Shown: positions 8,585 through 17,050 of the stretch, one piece after another
Layout of the letters: each line of letters starts with the position of its first letter
Numbering within the stretch: position 1 is the first letter of the stretch
NCBI RefSeq assembly: GCF_002021565.1
Contig: NZ_MSZX01000003.1
Coordinates: 434,027-498,026, forward strand
DNA length: 64,000 nucleotides
DNA from: Paenibacillus selenitireducens
GTDB taxonomy: Bacteria > Bacillota > Bacilli > Paenibacillales > Paenibacillaceae
Direction: 5' to 3'
Position numbers and translations under genes: made by a program
The notes under the pieces: model-generated
What the model was told of the DNA's origin: nothing
Databases searched by the model: none
What the model saw: the letters and a program-made list of their open reading frames with translations, nothing else

Positions 8585-9423
8585 TATGAGATGCCATATC
8601 GCTGGCGCAATGTGGCTGCCATCGCATGGATTTCTTCGGATGTGGGAATGATCCCGTTCGGTAGGATACGATCTGCTTCATCCCTGGATTGCTGTTCTCG
8701 GATGACTCGCTTGATCGCATCAATAAAGGCCTGCGCAGCGTGTGGACCGATGTGTGCCAGTTCCTCTAAACTTGCGGTGCTTTGCTCCTCAACGATGGGA
8801 TAGTCAGGTTGTGCAGCGCCGATAGCCGCTCGTTCGTAGAATTCCCTTGCAAGCTTGGCACGCTCGCGGCCTGAGCCTTCTGCAATCACGAAAGCCTGCA
8901 CGATATAAGCTTTCGCCTGCCTCCGTTGTGCAATGCCACAGAATTTACGACCCGCAATACTTAAGTCATAGTCACCAGGACAGAATGCGCCTTGAATTTC
9001 CCCTTTTTCTACAGGATATCCCGTTTCGCGCAACGCTTCGCGAATTAGAGTATACATTTGTTCGAAATCTTGATGAAAATGGCGGTCATCTCCAGCGGTT
9101 TTCGGTAAGATAAGTGAAATATTGATTACTCCGGGATCCAGCGGGACACCGGCTCCTCCCGTATTACGCACGGCTGTGGAACGACCGAGCGAAGCCAACC
9201 AATGGAGAGCTTCCTTCGCCTGGGGTAAGCGGCTGTCGCGCAGCCCTAAGACGAATGCATGTGGATGGCGCCAGAGATGGCAGATTGCGGGACCGCCTTT
9301 TCCCGTCTGCCGACACAACAGTTCATCCAGTGCAAACGGATATAAGATGTCGGTCTCGCTTAGGTCTTGGGTTCGGTCAAGCAGCAGGATGTTGCGCAGA
9401 CTTGTTAAATGATGATCTTTCAT
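8584..9423 (-). CDS. lipL: LipL: octanoyl-GcvH:protein N-octanoyltransferase
   Basis: A 279-residue member of the lipoate ligase/transferase fold. RNTGGAGVPLDPGVINIS (from residue 86) is the substrate-binding loop, and IQGAFCPGDYDLSIAGRKFC places a Cys at 148 where Bacillus LipL carries its acyl-accepting Cys150. Length agrees with LipL (about 280). LipL moves octanoyl groups from GcvH to E2 subunits of 2-oxoacid dehydrogenases in the cytoplasm. It is expressed alone; GcvH and LipM are not in the window. LipM is the main alternative, but the CPGDYDLSI context favours LipL. Confidence 0.87.
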   Translation of the reverse strand: MKDHHLTSLRNILLLDRTQDLSETDILYPFALDELLCRQTGKGGPAICHLWRHPHAFVLGLRDSRLPQAKEALHWLASLGRSTAVRNTGGAGVPLDPGVINISLILPKTAGDDRHFHQDFEQMYTLIREALRETGYPVEKGEIQGAFCPGDYDLSIAGRKFCGIAQRRQAKAYIVQAFVIAEGSGRERAKLAREFYERAAIGAAQPDYPIVEEQSTASLEELAHIGPHAAQAFIDAIKRVIREQQSRDEADRILPNGIIPTSEEIHAMAATLRQRYGIS

Positions 9424-9453
9424 AGCAGTGGTCCTCTTTTCGTTCCATATCAG

Positions 9454-9639
9454 TTATGTTCTATTATGGAACAGAAGACGTGATTTCCGCAAGAAACCGA
9501 GCAAGCTCTGCTTGCGCAATCTAGCTGCGGATTGGATGGCTTTGCGATGCAGGTAATATCCGCTCCGATCCCGCTTATCAATATCTTGTTGATGGAAAAC
9601 CGTTAGTTGTTCTTTAACATACATTTCGGATAGTGTCAT
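9454..9639 (-). CDS. Small hypothetical protein (61 aa)
   Basis: A basic 61-residue protein (MTLSEMYVKEQLTVFHQQDI...) whose last 30 residues are rich in Arg, Lys and Leu. The ATG at 9639 has AAAGGGGG 7 bp upstream, better than an earlier in-frame start. It lies divergently upstream of the SgrR-like regulator. No family recognised. The good ribosome binding site and N-terminal composition support a real gene. Confidence 0.6.
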   Translation of the reverse strand: MTLSEMYVKEQLTVFHQQDIDKRDRSGYYLHRKAIQSAARLRKQSLLGFLRKSRLLFHNRT

Positions 9640-9759
9640 GGTGATTCCCCCTTTGCTTGAGTTCATTATCCTCTCGCCAAGCCGGCAGAAAAAGAGTATA
9701 GTTTTATCAAAATATTTCCTCTTTTAGGGTCATAAAATGGAGGGGGGAGTGACGAAAAC

Positions 9760-11562
9760 ATGCAGATGATTGAACGTTACACGGTGTTATTTGATAAATT
9801 CGGGAGCTCGGACGGCAAGGTTGGCATGACTGCGGAGGTGTCGCTCGAGCAACTCGCAGAGACGTTGTATTGTACGGTAAGGAACGTGAAGCTCATCATT
9901 CGCCGGTTGGAAGAAGAAGGGTGGATTCAATGGCAAGCCGGCCGAGGAAGGGGCAATTTGTCCCGTCTCACGTTTCTAGCTGATAAAGACAATCTGGTCC
10001 TGGAACATGCGCAGCAGCACGCGGAACGCGGTGAATATAAGCAAGCTTTTGATTTATTGCATGCCTACAGTGAAGAGACGCAGGTCAAGAGCAAGTTCAT
10101 GGACTGGCTCGATACGCAGTTCGGTTACCGGACGGAGTCTTGGCAAGGGAAGAACGAGGCGGATATGCTGCGCTTTCCTGTATACCGCCCTATTAATACG
10201 CTGGACACAGGAGAGTTGGTGTACGCATTTGACTCGCACATGGCGCGGCAAATTTTCGACCGGCTTGTTCAATATGATGCGGTTCGAAGTCATTTTTCGC
10301 CGAGTATCGCGCATACCTGGGAGCATAATGAGGATGCGAGCGTCTGGACATTTTATCTTCGCAAAGGGATTCAATTCCACCATGGACGCGAATTGGTAGC
10401 CGAGGATGTTGTCTTTACGCTGGAACGATTACGGACAGGGAAGATCCAGAGCTGGATGATGCGTACGCTAGATCGGGTGGAGAAGCTTAGCGATTATGCC
10501 GTACGGATTCATTTGACCCGATCAAATTGGCTATTCCTTCGTTTCCTGTGCTCAGCATCTCTATCGATTCTGCCTTGGGATCTGGGGGGCTTGAGTGAGG
10601 AGCATTATTGGAGACTTCCGCTCGGGACGGGACCTTTCCGGATTATCGAATGGACGGAGAATCAATGTGTGCTGCAGGCGCATCATGCTTATTTTCAGGG
10701 GCGTCCGCATTTGGACGGCGTCATCATCGCTTTTATACCGGATGAGAAGGCCTGCCAACCGAAGGATACCCAATGGCCGCGATTAATGTATGGACATGAC
10801 CATAAGGAGACCACCACGGATGCGGAGTGGAAACGGATTGAGTGGCTGTCACGCGGATGCAATCTGATTCATTGGAATATGCGGAAAGACGGTCCCCAGC
10901 GATCTCTCGCTTTTCGACGGGCATTAGACTTGCTGTTGGATCGGCAGCGAATGATTCAGGAATTGGGAGAGGACCGCATGTATCCGGCCCGCGGGTTTTA
11001 TCCAGATGATAATACGCCCTATGAACATGATATGTTTGATCCGGATTACGCCCTAACAATGCTGCGCGAAGCTGGATATGACGGAAAACCGATTACGATC
11101 ATGACGCGTAAGGTCCATGAGATAGATCTGTTGTGGCTGCAGCAGTATTTTGCTGAATTCGGCATTACGATTGAGGTTCAAATCGAGACATGGCAATCCA
11201 TAAGGCACCCGGATATTTTGATGAAAGCAGACGGCATTTTAAATGAGTTCGTTCTGGCAGAAGAAGAGGTATGCTTGTTGGAAATGTATGAACAGGAAGG
11301 AGGCCTCGCGCAGGAGTTCATGCCAGGAGACTTCAATCGTTGGATTTCTTCCAGGATTGATCGGACCCTGGAATGCCAGAACGCAGCCGAACGGTGGGTG
11401 CATTTGTCTGCCATTGAGCGACGAATCCATGATGAGGGAGTGATTCTATTCCTGCTTCACAAAAATTTAAACACTCAATTCCATCAAAGCGTGCGGGGTG
11501 TGGGCATGAATTCCTTGGGCTGGATTGACTTCAAGGATGTATGGGTGGCAGCCATTTCATAG
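9760..11562 (+). CDS. SgrR-like regulator with solute-binding domain
   Basis: The first 110 residues form a winged helix of the SgrR N-terminal type (VSLEQLAETLYCTVRNVKLI, then IIRRLEEEGWIQWQAGRGRG). Residues 150-580 resemble a family 5 extracellular solute-binding protein (DRLVQYD, TWTFYLRKGIQFHHGRELVAEDVVFTLERL, LPLGTGPFRI), but there is no signal peptide. This fusion is characteristic of SgrR, which binds a small metabolite in the cytoplasm and controls transporter genes. A GGAGGGGGGAG ribosome binding site precedes the start. It is flanked by a divergent small gene and a terminator; its target is not obvious here. Firmicute members are mostly uncharacterised. Confidence 0.85.
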   Translation: MQMIERYTVLFDKFGSSDGKVGMTAEVSLEQLAETLYCTVRNVKLIIRRLEEEGWIQWQAGRGRGNLSRLTFLADKDNLVLEHAQQHAERGEYKQAFDLLHAYSEETQVKSKFMDWLDTQFGYRTESWQGKNEADMLRFPVYRPINTLDTGELVYAFDSHMARQIFDRLVQYDAVRSHFSPSIAHTWEHNEDASVWTFYLRKGIQFHHGRELVAEDVVFTLERLRTGKIQSWMMRTLDRVEKLSDYAVRIHLTRSNWLFLRFLCSASLSILPWDLGGLSEEHYWRLPLGTGPFRIIEWTENQCVLQAHHAYFQGRPHLDGVIIAFIPDEKACQPKDTQWPRLMYGHDHKETTTDAEWKRIEWLSRGCNLIHWNMRKDGPQRSLAFRRALDLLLDRQRMIQELGEDRMYPARGFYPDDNTPYEHDMFDPDYALTMLREAGYDGKPITIMTRKVHEIDLLWLQQYFAEFGITIEVQIETWQSIRHPDILMKADGILNEFVLAEEEVCLLEMYEQEGGLAQEFMPGDFNRWISSRIDRTLECQNAAERWVHLSAIERRIHDEGVILFLLHKNLNTQFHQSVRGVGMNSLGWIDFKDVWVAAIS

Positions 11563-11571
11563 TGATATATT

Positions 11572-11604
11572 GAAAAGACTATCCGCACGACGGATAGTCT
11601 TTTC
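11572..11604. terminator. Bidirectional terminator
   Basis: A perfect 13-bp stem (AAAAGACTATCCG and CGGATAGTCTTTT) with a 5-nt loop sits between the convergent SgrR-like and LysR genes. A-run and T-run make it usable on both strands. Confidence 0.92.
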
Positions 11605-11611
11605 CATTCGT

Positions 11612-12517
11612 CTACCCGAATTGCTCCAGGCGGTATTTCAATTTCTGGATAAACAGCTCGGATGCCTTAGGGAAATGTCTCCCTTCCGCACGTACCCATC
11701 CCAAATGAACCGGATCCATATTCTCGATCTCCAGGTTCACCGTAACAATCTCGCCTTGCCGCACCGAAGGTTCGTTCAAGAAGGAGAAGTTGAGTCCGAT
11801 GGTTGAAGCCATGCCATCTCGGACAGCTTTGACAATAGCTGAGGTATTGTTGGTATAGAAGAGCACATTGGAAGGATCGAGCTTCGACTTATACCGTTCC
11901 ATGAACCCCGTGAGATAATCTTCGTTGTATAGTACAAGCCCCTCGTGCTTCAAATCATCCAACGTGACGGATTTACTTAACGCGAGCGGTGAATTGCGAT
12001 TGACAGCGACAACCATACGCCCTTGAAGCAGCCGACCAATCTGCAGCCCCCCACTCTTATGTTGAAAATGCTCCGATAAGATCACAAGACCGAGATCGAC
12101 TTCGTTGTGACGAACATCATCCATGATCTGCTCAATGCCTTTCTCGCTGATATCCAATTGGATGTAAGGATAGTCGCGCTTAAAATCCAGAATCGCATCC
12201 ATAGCGAGCAATAAGGGACCCGGGAAGGCGGCAAGCCGCAATTCTCCATGCTGTGTGTTGGCATAGCCGGCTGCTTCTTCTCGCAATTCGTTTGCCTTAG
12301 CGACTACCTCGAATGCCTTTTTGATCAACACTTGCCCCTCAGGTGTAGGGGTTGCGCCAATACGTGAGCGTACGAATAAGGATACCCCCAACTCCGACTC
12401 TAAGTTCGAGATCGATTGACTGACAGCCGAGAGCGTTACATGCAAATTATGCGCTGCGGCCGTGAATGAACCTGTCTTGGCTACCTCAATCACACAAGTC
12501 AATTGTTCTAGCTGCAT
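11612..12517 (-). CDS. LysR-family transcriptional regulator
   Basis: A 301-residue LysR protein. The winged helix covers residues 1-60 (MQLEQLTCVIEVAKTGSFTA, VTLSAVSQSISNLESELGVS) and the LysR substrate-binding domain covers about 90-295. It is divergent from a short-chain dehydrogenase, with 130 bp between them holding an 8-bp inverted repeat, so it probably regulates that gene and itself (inference). Ligand unknown. Confidence 0.92.
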   Translation of the reverse strand: MQLEQLTCVIEVAKTGSFTAAAHNLHVTLSAVSQSISNLESELGVSLFVRSRIGATPTPEGQVLIKKAFEVVAKANELREEAAGYANTQHGELRLAAFPGPLLLAMDAILDFKRDYPYIQLDISEKGIEQIMDDVRHNEVDLGLVILSEHFQHKSGGLQIGRLLQGRMVVAVNRNSPLALSKSVTLDDLKHEGLVLYNEDYLTGFMERYKSKLDPSNVLFYTNNTSAIVKAVRDGMASTIGLNFSFLNEPSVRQGEIVTVNLEIENMDPVHLGWVRAEGRHFPKASELFIQKLKYRLEQFG

Positions 12518-12540
12518 CGTGATTACCCCTTTAGAGTTCC

Positions 12541-12574
12541 TTAAGTATCGGTTAATAGGTTTAAATATACTTAA
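12541..12574. promoter_or_regulatory. Candidate LysR operator in divergent region
   Basis: TTAAGTAT (12541-12548) and ATACTTAA (12567-12574) form a perfect 8-bp inverted repeat with 18 bp between. The placement between a LysR gene and its divergent neighbour is the usual site for a LysR recognition element, although the spacing is longer than the classical T-N11-A half-site pair. Confidence 0.5.
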
Positions 12575-12647
12575 TCATAGAGCAGGGGTAAAATAAAATC
12601 AAGCAATGAGAAACATCACTAATTTAACCAAATTGGAGGTATTTTAT

Positions 12648-13397
12648 ATGGCAACGAATAGAGTGGCAGTTATCACAGGTGGAGCGAGCGGGATTGGTCG
12701 GGAAGCATGTTTGAAATTTGCCAAAGAAGGAGATCGGGTCGTTGTAGCCGATTTCAATGAAGCGGGCGGACTAGAGACAGTTGAGCATATCAAGAGTACG
12801 GGTGGAGAAGCCGTATTTGTCAAAGTTGACGTAACGAAACAAGCAGAAGTAGAAGCATTGGTAGAGAAAGCCGTAGAAGTATACGGTCGGATCGATGTCA
12901 TGTTCAACAATGCAGGAATCGGAGGCGCAGGTCCTGTGTTGACGCAAGATATGGATTTGTACCACCGGACGATTAACGTGAATCAACATGGTGTTGCTTA
13001 CGGTATTATGGCCGCAGGGAACAAAATGAAAGAGCTTGGCATCCAAGGTGTCATTATCAATACCGCATCTGTATTCGGATTCCTTGCTTCACCGGGTACA
13101 TTTGCTTACCATGCGACCAAAGGCGCGGTCATCATGATGAGTAAATCCGCAGCGTTGGAACTATCGCCACATCATATTCGCGTCGTCGCTGTTGCACCGG
13201 GCGCAGTGGATACACCGATTATTCAAGGGTTCAAAGACAAAGGCATGTTAGACAGTATGCGTGCCAAAGTTATCGGAGGAGAATTGACGCAACCAGAGAC
13301 AGTAGCAAACACGGTTTATCTCATTTCCCTACCTGATGCGGAAGCAATCAATGGTAGTGTTGTGATGGCAGACCAAGGATATGCCTCTTTCAAATAA
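12648..13397 (+). CDS. Short-chain dehydrogenase/reductase
   Basis: A 249-residue classical SDR. TGGASGIG at 10-17 binds NAD(P), NNAG follows near 90, and the catalytic Ser141, Tyr154 and Lys158 (YHATK) are all in place. The acidic residue after strand 2 (VVVADFNE) suggests preference for NAD. The ATG at 12648 lies behind TTGGAGG, so an upstream in-frame ATG at 12606 is rejected. Divergent from a LysR regulator; transcription ends at a perfect hairpin. Substrate unknown. Confidence 0.9.
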   Translation: MATNRVAVITGGASGIGREACLKFAKEGDRVVVADFNEAGGLETVEHIKSTGGEAVFVKVDVTKQAEVEALVEKAVEVYGRIDVMFNNAGIGGAGPVLTQDMDLYHRTINVNQHGVAYGIMAAGNKMKELGIQGVIINTASVFGFLASPGTFAYHATKGAVIMMSKSAALELSPHHIRVVAVAPGAVDTPIIQGFKDKGMLDSMRAKVIGGELTQPETVANTVYLISLPDAEAINGSVVMADQGYASFK

Positions 13398-13411
13398 TTC
13401 ATCTGAAATTC

Positions 13412-13444
13412 AAAAAGACTGCCAGCATGCTGGCAGTCTTTTCG
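13412..13444. terminator. Bidirectional terminator
   Basis: The perfectly palindromic stem AAAGACTGCCAGC/GCTGGCAGTCTTT, flanked by extra A and T residues, lies between the convergent SDR and YvyF-like genes. Confidence 0.92.
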
Positions 13445-13450
13445 TTTATT

Positions 13451-13900
13451 CTATTTCTTCTTATGGCTGCCCACCGTGAATTTGTCCACGCTGTTCCAGT
13501 CTGCTTTTTTATTCACATTGCGAACTTGGTTCGTCGACTCATCATATTCGTAACCGTCTTCCAAAAAGAGCTGTTTAACTTCCAGCTTGAACTGCAAAGC
13601 ACAGGTTTTGCATAAGTGACCGCGATGAATCAGCGTATCGCAGAAGTAGCAGGGGTAAGTCAAATTCTGATAATCATGAGAATAGAGCTTGCCCTCATTG
13701 ATATATTTAATGATTTTGCCGACGGATACTTCCGTAGCTTTACTCAGCTCAGGGATCGTACATTTGCGATTGTTCTTCAGATATTCTGCACAACGTTCCA
13801 GCTCGGAGCGGATGAAGGTGTAGCATTCAGGGCAATATTCCGAATAGTATTTCTGGAACACCTTATCGCATCGTTTGCAATTATCAACATTGAAAGTCAT
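13451..13900 (-). CDS. YvyF-like zinc-ribbon protein
   Basis: A 149-residue protein with two Cys4 clusters: CKRC...CPEC near residues 8-26 and CYFC...CKTC near 90-110. Between them sits a helix-turn-helix-like segment (CTIPELSKATEVSVGKIIKY). This arrangement is that of the YvyF/TIGR03826 family, normally found in the flagellar flgM-flgN operon. Here it stands alone between a terminator and a divergent region, with no flagellar genes nearby, so it may be a paralogue with another regulatory role (inference). A 16-bp AT-rich palindrome lies 62 bp upstream. Confidence 0.65.
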   Translation of the reverse strand: MTFNVDNCKRCDKVFQKYYSEYCPECYTFIRSELERCAEYLKNNRKCTIPELSKATEVSVGKIIKYINEGKLYSHDYQNLTYPCYFCDTLIHRGHLCKTCALQFKLEVKQLFLEDGYEYDESTNQVRNVNKKADWNSVDKFTVGSHKKK

Positions 13901-13961
13901 GGGTTCACCTCATATCGGGTCATGCATTTTAGTATAGAGGATATCTCCTCTGAATGCGATG

Positions 13962-13977
13962 TATGATTTAAATCATA
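13962..13977. promoter_or_regulatory. 16-bp palindrome upstream of the YvyF-like gene
   Basis: TATGATTTAAATCATA is a perfect palindrome, 62 bp upstream of the YvyF-like start codon and in the gap to the lipase stop codon. It may be an operator; no regulator can be assigned. Confidence 0.35.
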
Positions 13978-14061
13978 TATCGGCATCGGGGGTAGATTTC
14001 CTAAGCTTATTGGAAAAAGTTGTAACCAAGGGGTCAAACTCAATGACGAAGGGTACATCAT

Positions 14062-14871
14062 TTATTCACTGGATTTCGTGTCCGCAACAGGGCAAAACCC
14101 GGGGTTGAGATTGCATAAGAGCTTGGCATACGCTGGATTTTGCTCAGATAGATCGTCGAAATAACTACCGATGAGATGATTGGCCGCGACGGAGCCGTTT
14201 TGAAAGTGAAGAGAGGTCACGGACGGGACATGGCTATAGTAGTAGGTTTTCTCTCGTTTAGGCAGCTTATAGATGAATGGGGGCGCATGCGTGACGACAT
14301 CGAAGAGATTGGCAATGCGGGTGCTATTCTTGACGTATTTGGGGAATACCCGAGCAAAAGCGGGATCACCGACGCGAGGCGAACCGTATGTAAAAAGGTA
14401 AGGGGATGTGAATTTCGTATTTGCGGCGATATCGATGGCACATAACGTGGCGAGCGCTGCTCCAAGACTATGCCCGGTTACAAATAAGGTTTTATCAGGG
14501 GAGAGTTTGTTGAGCCCAGCTATGATTTGATCCCTTGCCGATGAATAGATATCGGTGAATCCCCGATGCGTCAGGCAAGGCTCTTGAATATATTTGAAGG
14601 TTTTCTGTGATGCGATGGCATCTGAAATCCAATTGGTCTTGGACATGGTACCTCGAAAAGCAATGATGATTTCTTGTGATGACTCCAGCATAAACCCGAA
14701 CCGCTCCCATACCCTGCTAATGGATTTCGCGCGAATGCTAGCGACTTCGGAATAATTCAACGGAACGACGAACTTGCCGTTGGGATCGTTGAATTGTGCA
14801 TAGGTCTGTTCACACACAGCTGCAAGAAAAATGGCCCATTGATCTTGATAACTATTCATACCCACGTGCAT
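14062..14871 (-). CDS. Class 3 lipase family protein
   Basis: A 269-residue alpha/beta hydrolase. GHSLGAALA holds the nucleophilic Ser, LFDVVTHAPP supplies the likely Asp, and a late His in AANHLIGSYF completes the lipase class 3 triad; FRGT in IIIAFRGTMSK is the oxyanion strand. It lacks a signal peptide, so it is cytoplasmic or leaves the cell by a non-Sec route. It is divergent from the carbohydrate importer operon and has no evident partner. Substrate (acylglycerol or other ester) is unknown. Confidence 0.85.
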   Translation of the reverse strand: MHVGMNSYQDQWAIFLAAVCEQTYAQFNDPNGKFVVPLNYSEVASIRAKSISRVWERFGFMLESSQEIIIAFRGTMSKTNWISDAIASQKTFKYIQEPCLTHRGFTDIYSSARDQIIAGLNKLSPDKTLFVTGHSLGAALATLCAIDIAANTKFTSPYLFTYGSPRVGDPAFARVFPKYVKNSTRIANLFDVVTHAPPFIYKLPKREKTYYYSHVPSVTSLHFQNGSVAANHLIGSYFDDLSEQNPAYAKLLCNLNPGFCPVADTKSSE

Positions 14872-14935
14872 CCCGCCCTTCTTCCATACACTATATTAGA
14901 AGGAGTAGGGGGTAATGCCTATATTGTGAGAAAGC

Positions 14936-14964
14936 GCCGATTGCATCAGCAAATCGGCCTTTTT
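14936..14964 (+). terminator. Terminator-like hairpin ahead of the importer operon
   Basis: GCCGATT and AATCGGC arms with a 9-nt loop are followed by CTTTTTG, reading plus. No gene longer than a few codons precedes it on that strand within the divergent region, so it may terminate a short leader or antisense transcript of the lipase promoter. Confidence 0.5.
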
Positions 14965-15038
14965 GTCATGGGTTCACAGGGTATGTTAATAAATTACATG
15001 GAAATGTATCACATTTCGTTGTTTACACATCTACCCAA

Positions 15039-15053
15039 TGGAAGCGCTTAAAC
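15039..15053 (+). promoter_or_regulatory. cre-like / LacI-type operator
   Basis: TGGAAGCGCTTAAAC contains the palindromic core AAGCGCTT and fits the catabolite-responsive element TGNAANCGNTNNNCA except at the penultimate C. It lies 35 bp before the importer start codon, so CcpA or another LacI-type protein could repress this operon. Confidence 0.5.
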
Positions 15054-15087
15054 TTTAAAATAAGAATACAGACAAGGAGGTTATTAC

Positions 15088-16050
15088 ATGGCGCAGATAT
15101 CCGTCAAACCGGAGAGCGATGTTCCCATTCCAGCATCGAAGCAAGGCAATTTGTCGAGGCTCAAGAGACAATGGGACTTGCAGCTCATGGTCGTTCCCGG
15201 CATCATATTAATTCTAATTTTCAGCTATATCCCGATGTATGGCGTCTTAATGGCCTTTCAGGATTACAGTATCTTTAAGGGATTTCTACATAGTCCATGG
15301 GTGGGATTCAAACATTTTGAAATGTTCTTTAATTCACCAGAGTTCTTCAATGTCATGCGGAATACGATGGTGATTAGTTTATTGAAGCTTTGTATCGGCT
15401 TCCCAGCACCGATCATTCTGGCCTTGATGCTGAATGAAGTAAGACACATGTTCTTCAAACGTGTGATTCAGACGATCACGTATCTTCCACACTTTATGTC
15501 CTGGGTTATCGTAGCAGGAATCGTGATGTCACTGTTATCCACCGATAACGGCAGTGTCAATATTTTGCTCGAGAATTTGAATCTCGTGAATGAACCGATT
15601 AATTTCTTGTCCATTCCGAAATTATTCTGGAGCATCTTGGTGACGACGACTGTGTGGAAAGAGATAGGGTTCGGTTCGATCGTCTATATGGCAGCCATTG
15701 CAGGCATTGACCCGAGCATGTACGAAGCTGCTTCCATAGATGGCGCGAATAAATTCAAGCAAATCTATCTCATCACGCTTCCTTCCATTATGCCGGTTGT
15801 CATTATCTTTATGATTCTCGCGATCGGTAACCTGCTTAATGCGGGATTTGAAGACATTTTGCTGCTTGGTGTGAACCCCGTACTTCGAGAAGTATCGGAT
15901 GTCATAGAAACTTATGTTTATCGTGTCGGTATACAGAATTCCCGATACTCATACGCCACGGCGGTTGGACTTTTCAAAGCGGTTATTAGTGTAGGTCTTC
16001 TGACAATGGCTAATTATCTCGCAAGAAAATCCGGTAACAGCTTGTGGTAA
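15088..16050 (+). CDS. LplB-type carbohydrate ABC permease
   Basis: A 320-residue binding-protein-dependent permease with six membrane helices. The cytoplasmic EAA loop reads YEAASIDGANKFKQIYLITL, the contact site for the ATPase. The length, the ISRLKRQW-like start (LSRLKRQWDLQLMVVPGIIL) and the FEDILLLGVNP stretch match LplB of Paenibacillus-type polysaccharide importers. Strong AAGGAGG upstream. Next come the second permease (30 bp gap) and the lipoprotein. No ATPase is encoded nearby; such systems normally share an MsmX-type ATPase (established for the family). Confidence 0.92.
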   Translation: MAQISVKPESDVPIPASKQGNLSRLKRQWDLQLMVVPGIILILIFSYIPMYGVLMAFQDYSIFKGFLHSPWVGFKHFEMFFNSPEFFNVMRNTMVISLLKLCIGFPAPIILALMLNEVRHMFFKRVIQTITYLPHFMSWVIVAGIVMSLLSTDNGSVNILLENLNLVNEPINFLSIPKLFWSILVTTTVWKEIGFGSIVYMAAIAGIDPSMYEAASIDGANKFKQIYLITLPSIMPVVIIFMILAIGNLLNAGFEDILLLGVNPVLREVSDVIETYVYRVGIQNSRYSYATAVGLFKAVISVGLLTMANYLARKSGNSLW

Positions 16051-16080
16051 GACGAAAGACTTCATGGGAGGTGTATTCTA

Positions 16081-16977
16081 GTGGCACGGCTTCAACTATC
16101 TGATCGACTGATGTATATCGCAATCTATACGTTATTAACTTTACTCGCTTTCTTAACTTTCTATCCGTTCTGGAATGCGCTTGTTATATCCTTTAATAAA
16201 GGAATCGATACCTCTATGGGCGGTGTTACGTTCTGGCCAAGAAGCTTCTCGCTTGAGAACTATGAGGTTGTTTTTAAGGACAAGCGGTTGTTAAATGGGT
16301 TTGGGATTTCCGTAATGCGTACTGTGGTGGGGACCCTATTCTCTATCTTGGCAACAAGCATTCTTGCCTACGGCTTGTCCAAGCGCGAGCTCATGGGACG
16401 CAAATATTATATGGTCATCTGTATTATCACGATGTACTTTAACGGTGGGTTGATTCCCACGTTCCTATTGAATCGCAGCCTTGGACTTATCAATACGTTC
16501 TGGGTGTTCATTATTCCGGGTCTCATCAGCGTATGGAACATGATTATCTTTAGAACCTTTTTCCAAGGGCTGCCTCAGGGGCTTGAGGAATCCGCGAAGA
16601 TTGACGGATGTGGGCATTGGGGGACATTCTTCCGTATTGTTATACCGCTGTCTGGTCCGGTTATTGCGACGTTATCCTTATTTACGGCGATTTATCATTG
16701 GAATGACTGGTTCCTTCCAAGTATCTATATCTCGAATGAGAAGCTTCTTCCGATTCAGACCATGTTGAAGCAAATCCTAAGTTCGAATATTATGACAGAG
16801 CAAATGTCGAATATGGATTCTGCGGCACAAGGGCAATTGGCGAAGATGCAGAGCGTAACCAGTAAATCCTTGTCCATGGCAACGATGATGGTTGCAACAC
16901 TACCGATTGTAATGGTGTATCCATTCGTGCAGAAGTACTTCGTTAAGGGCGTATTGGTTGGTTCGTTAAAAGAGTAG
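16081..16977 (+). CDS. YtcP/LplC-type carbohydrate ABC permease
   Basis: A 298-residue permease of the MalG class. It starts with GTG behind GGGAGGTG. Six membrane segments, FYPFWNALVISFN near the N-terminus and the EAA loop EESAKIDGCGHWGTFFRIVI are visible; the C-terminal YPFVQKYFVKGVLVGSLKE is the standard end of YtcP/LplC proteins. It pairs with the preceding LplB-type protein to form the membrane channel for an oligo- or polysaccharide, probably one sensed by the YesM/YesN system just downstream. Confidence 0.92.
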   Translation: MARLQLSDRLMYIAIYTLLTLLAFLTFYPFWNALVISFNKGIDTSMGGVTFWPRSFSLENYEVVFKDKRLLNGFGISVMRTVVGTLFSILATSILAYGLSKRELMGRKYYMVICIITMYFNGGLIPTFLLNRSLGLINTFWVFIIPGLISVWNMIIFRTFFQGLPQGLEESAKIDGCGHWGTFFRIVIPLSGPVIATLSLFTAIYHWNDWFLPSIYISNEKLLPIQTMLKQILSSNIMTEQMSNMDSAAQGQLAKMQSVTSKSLSMATMMVATLPIVMVYPFVQKYFVKGVLVGSLKE

Positions 16978-17050
16978 TTGTACCTTGGTTCCTTCGTTTA
17001 GGGCATCTTGCTTTAAACATAAATACAATATTGAAAGGGGAAATAGTCAG

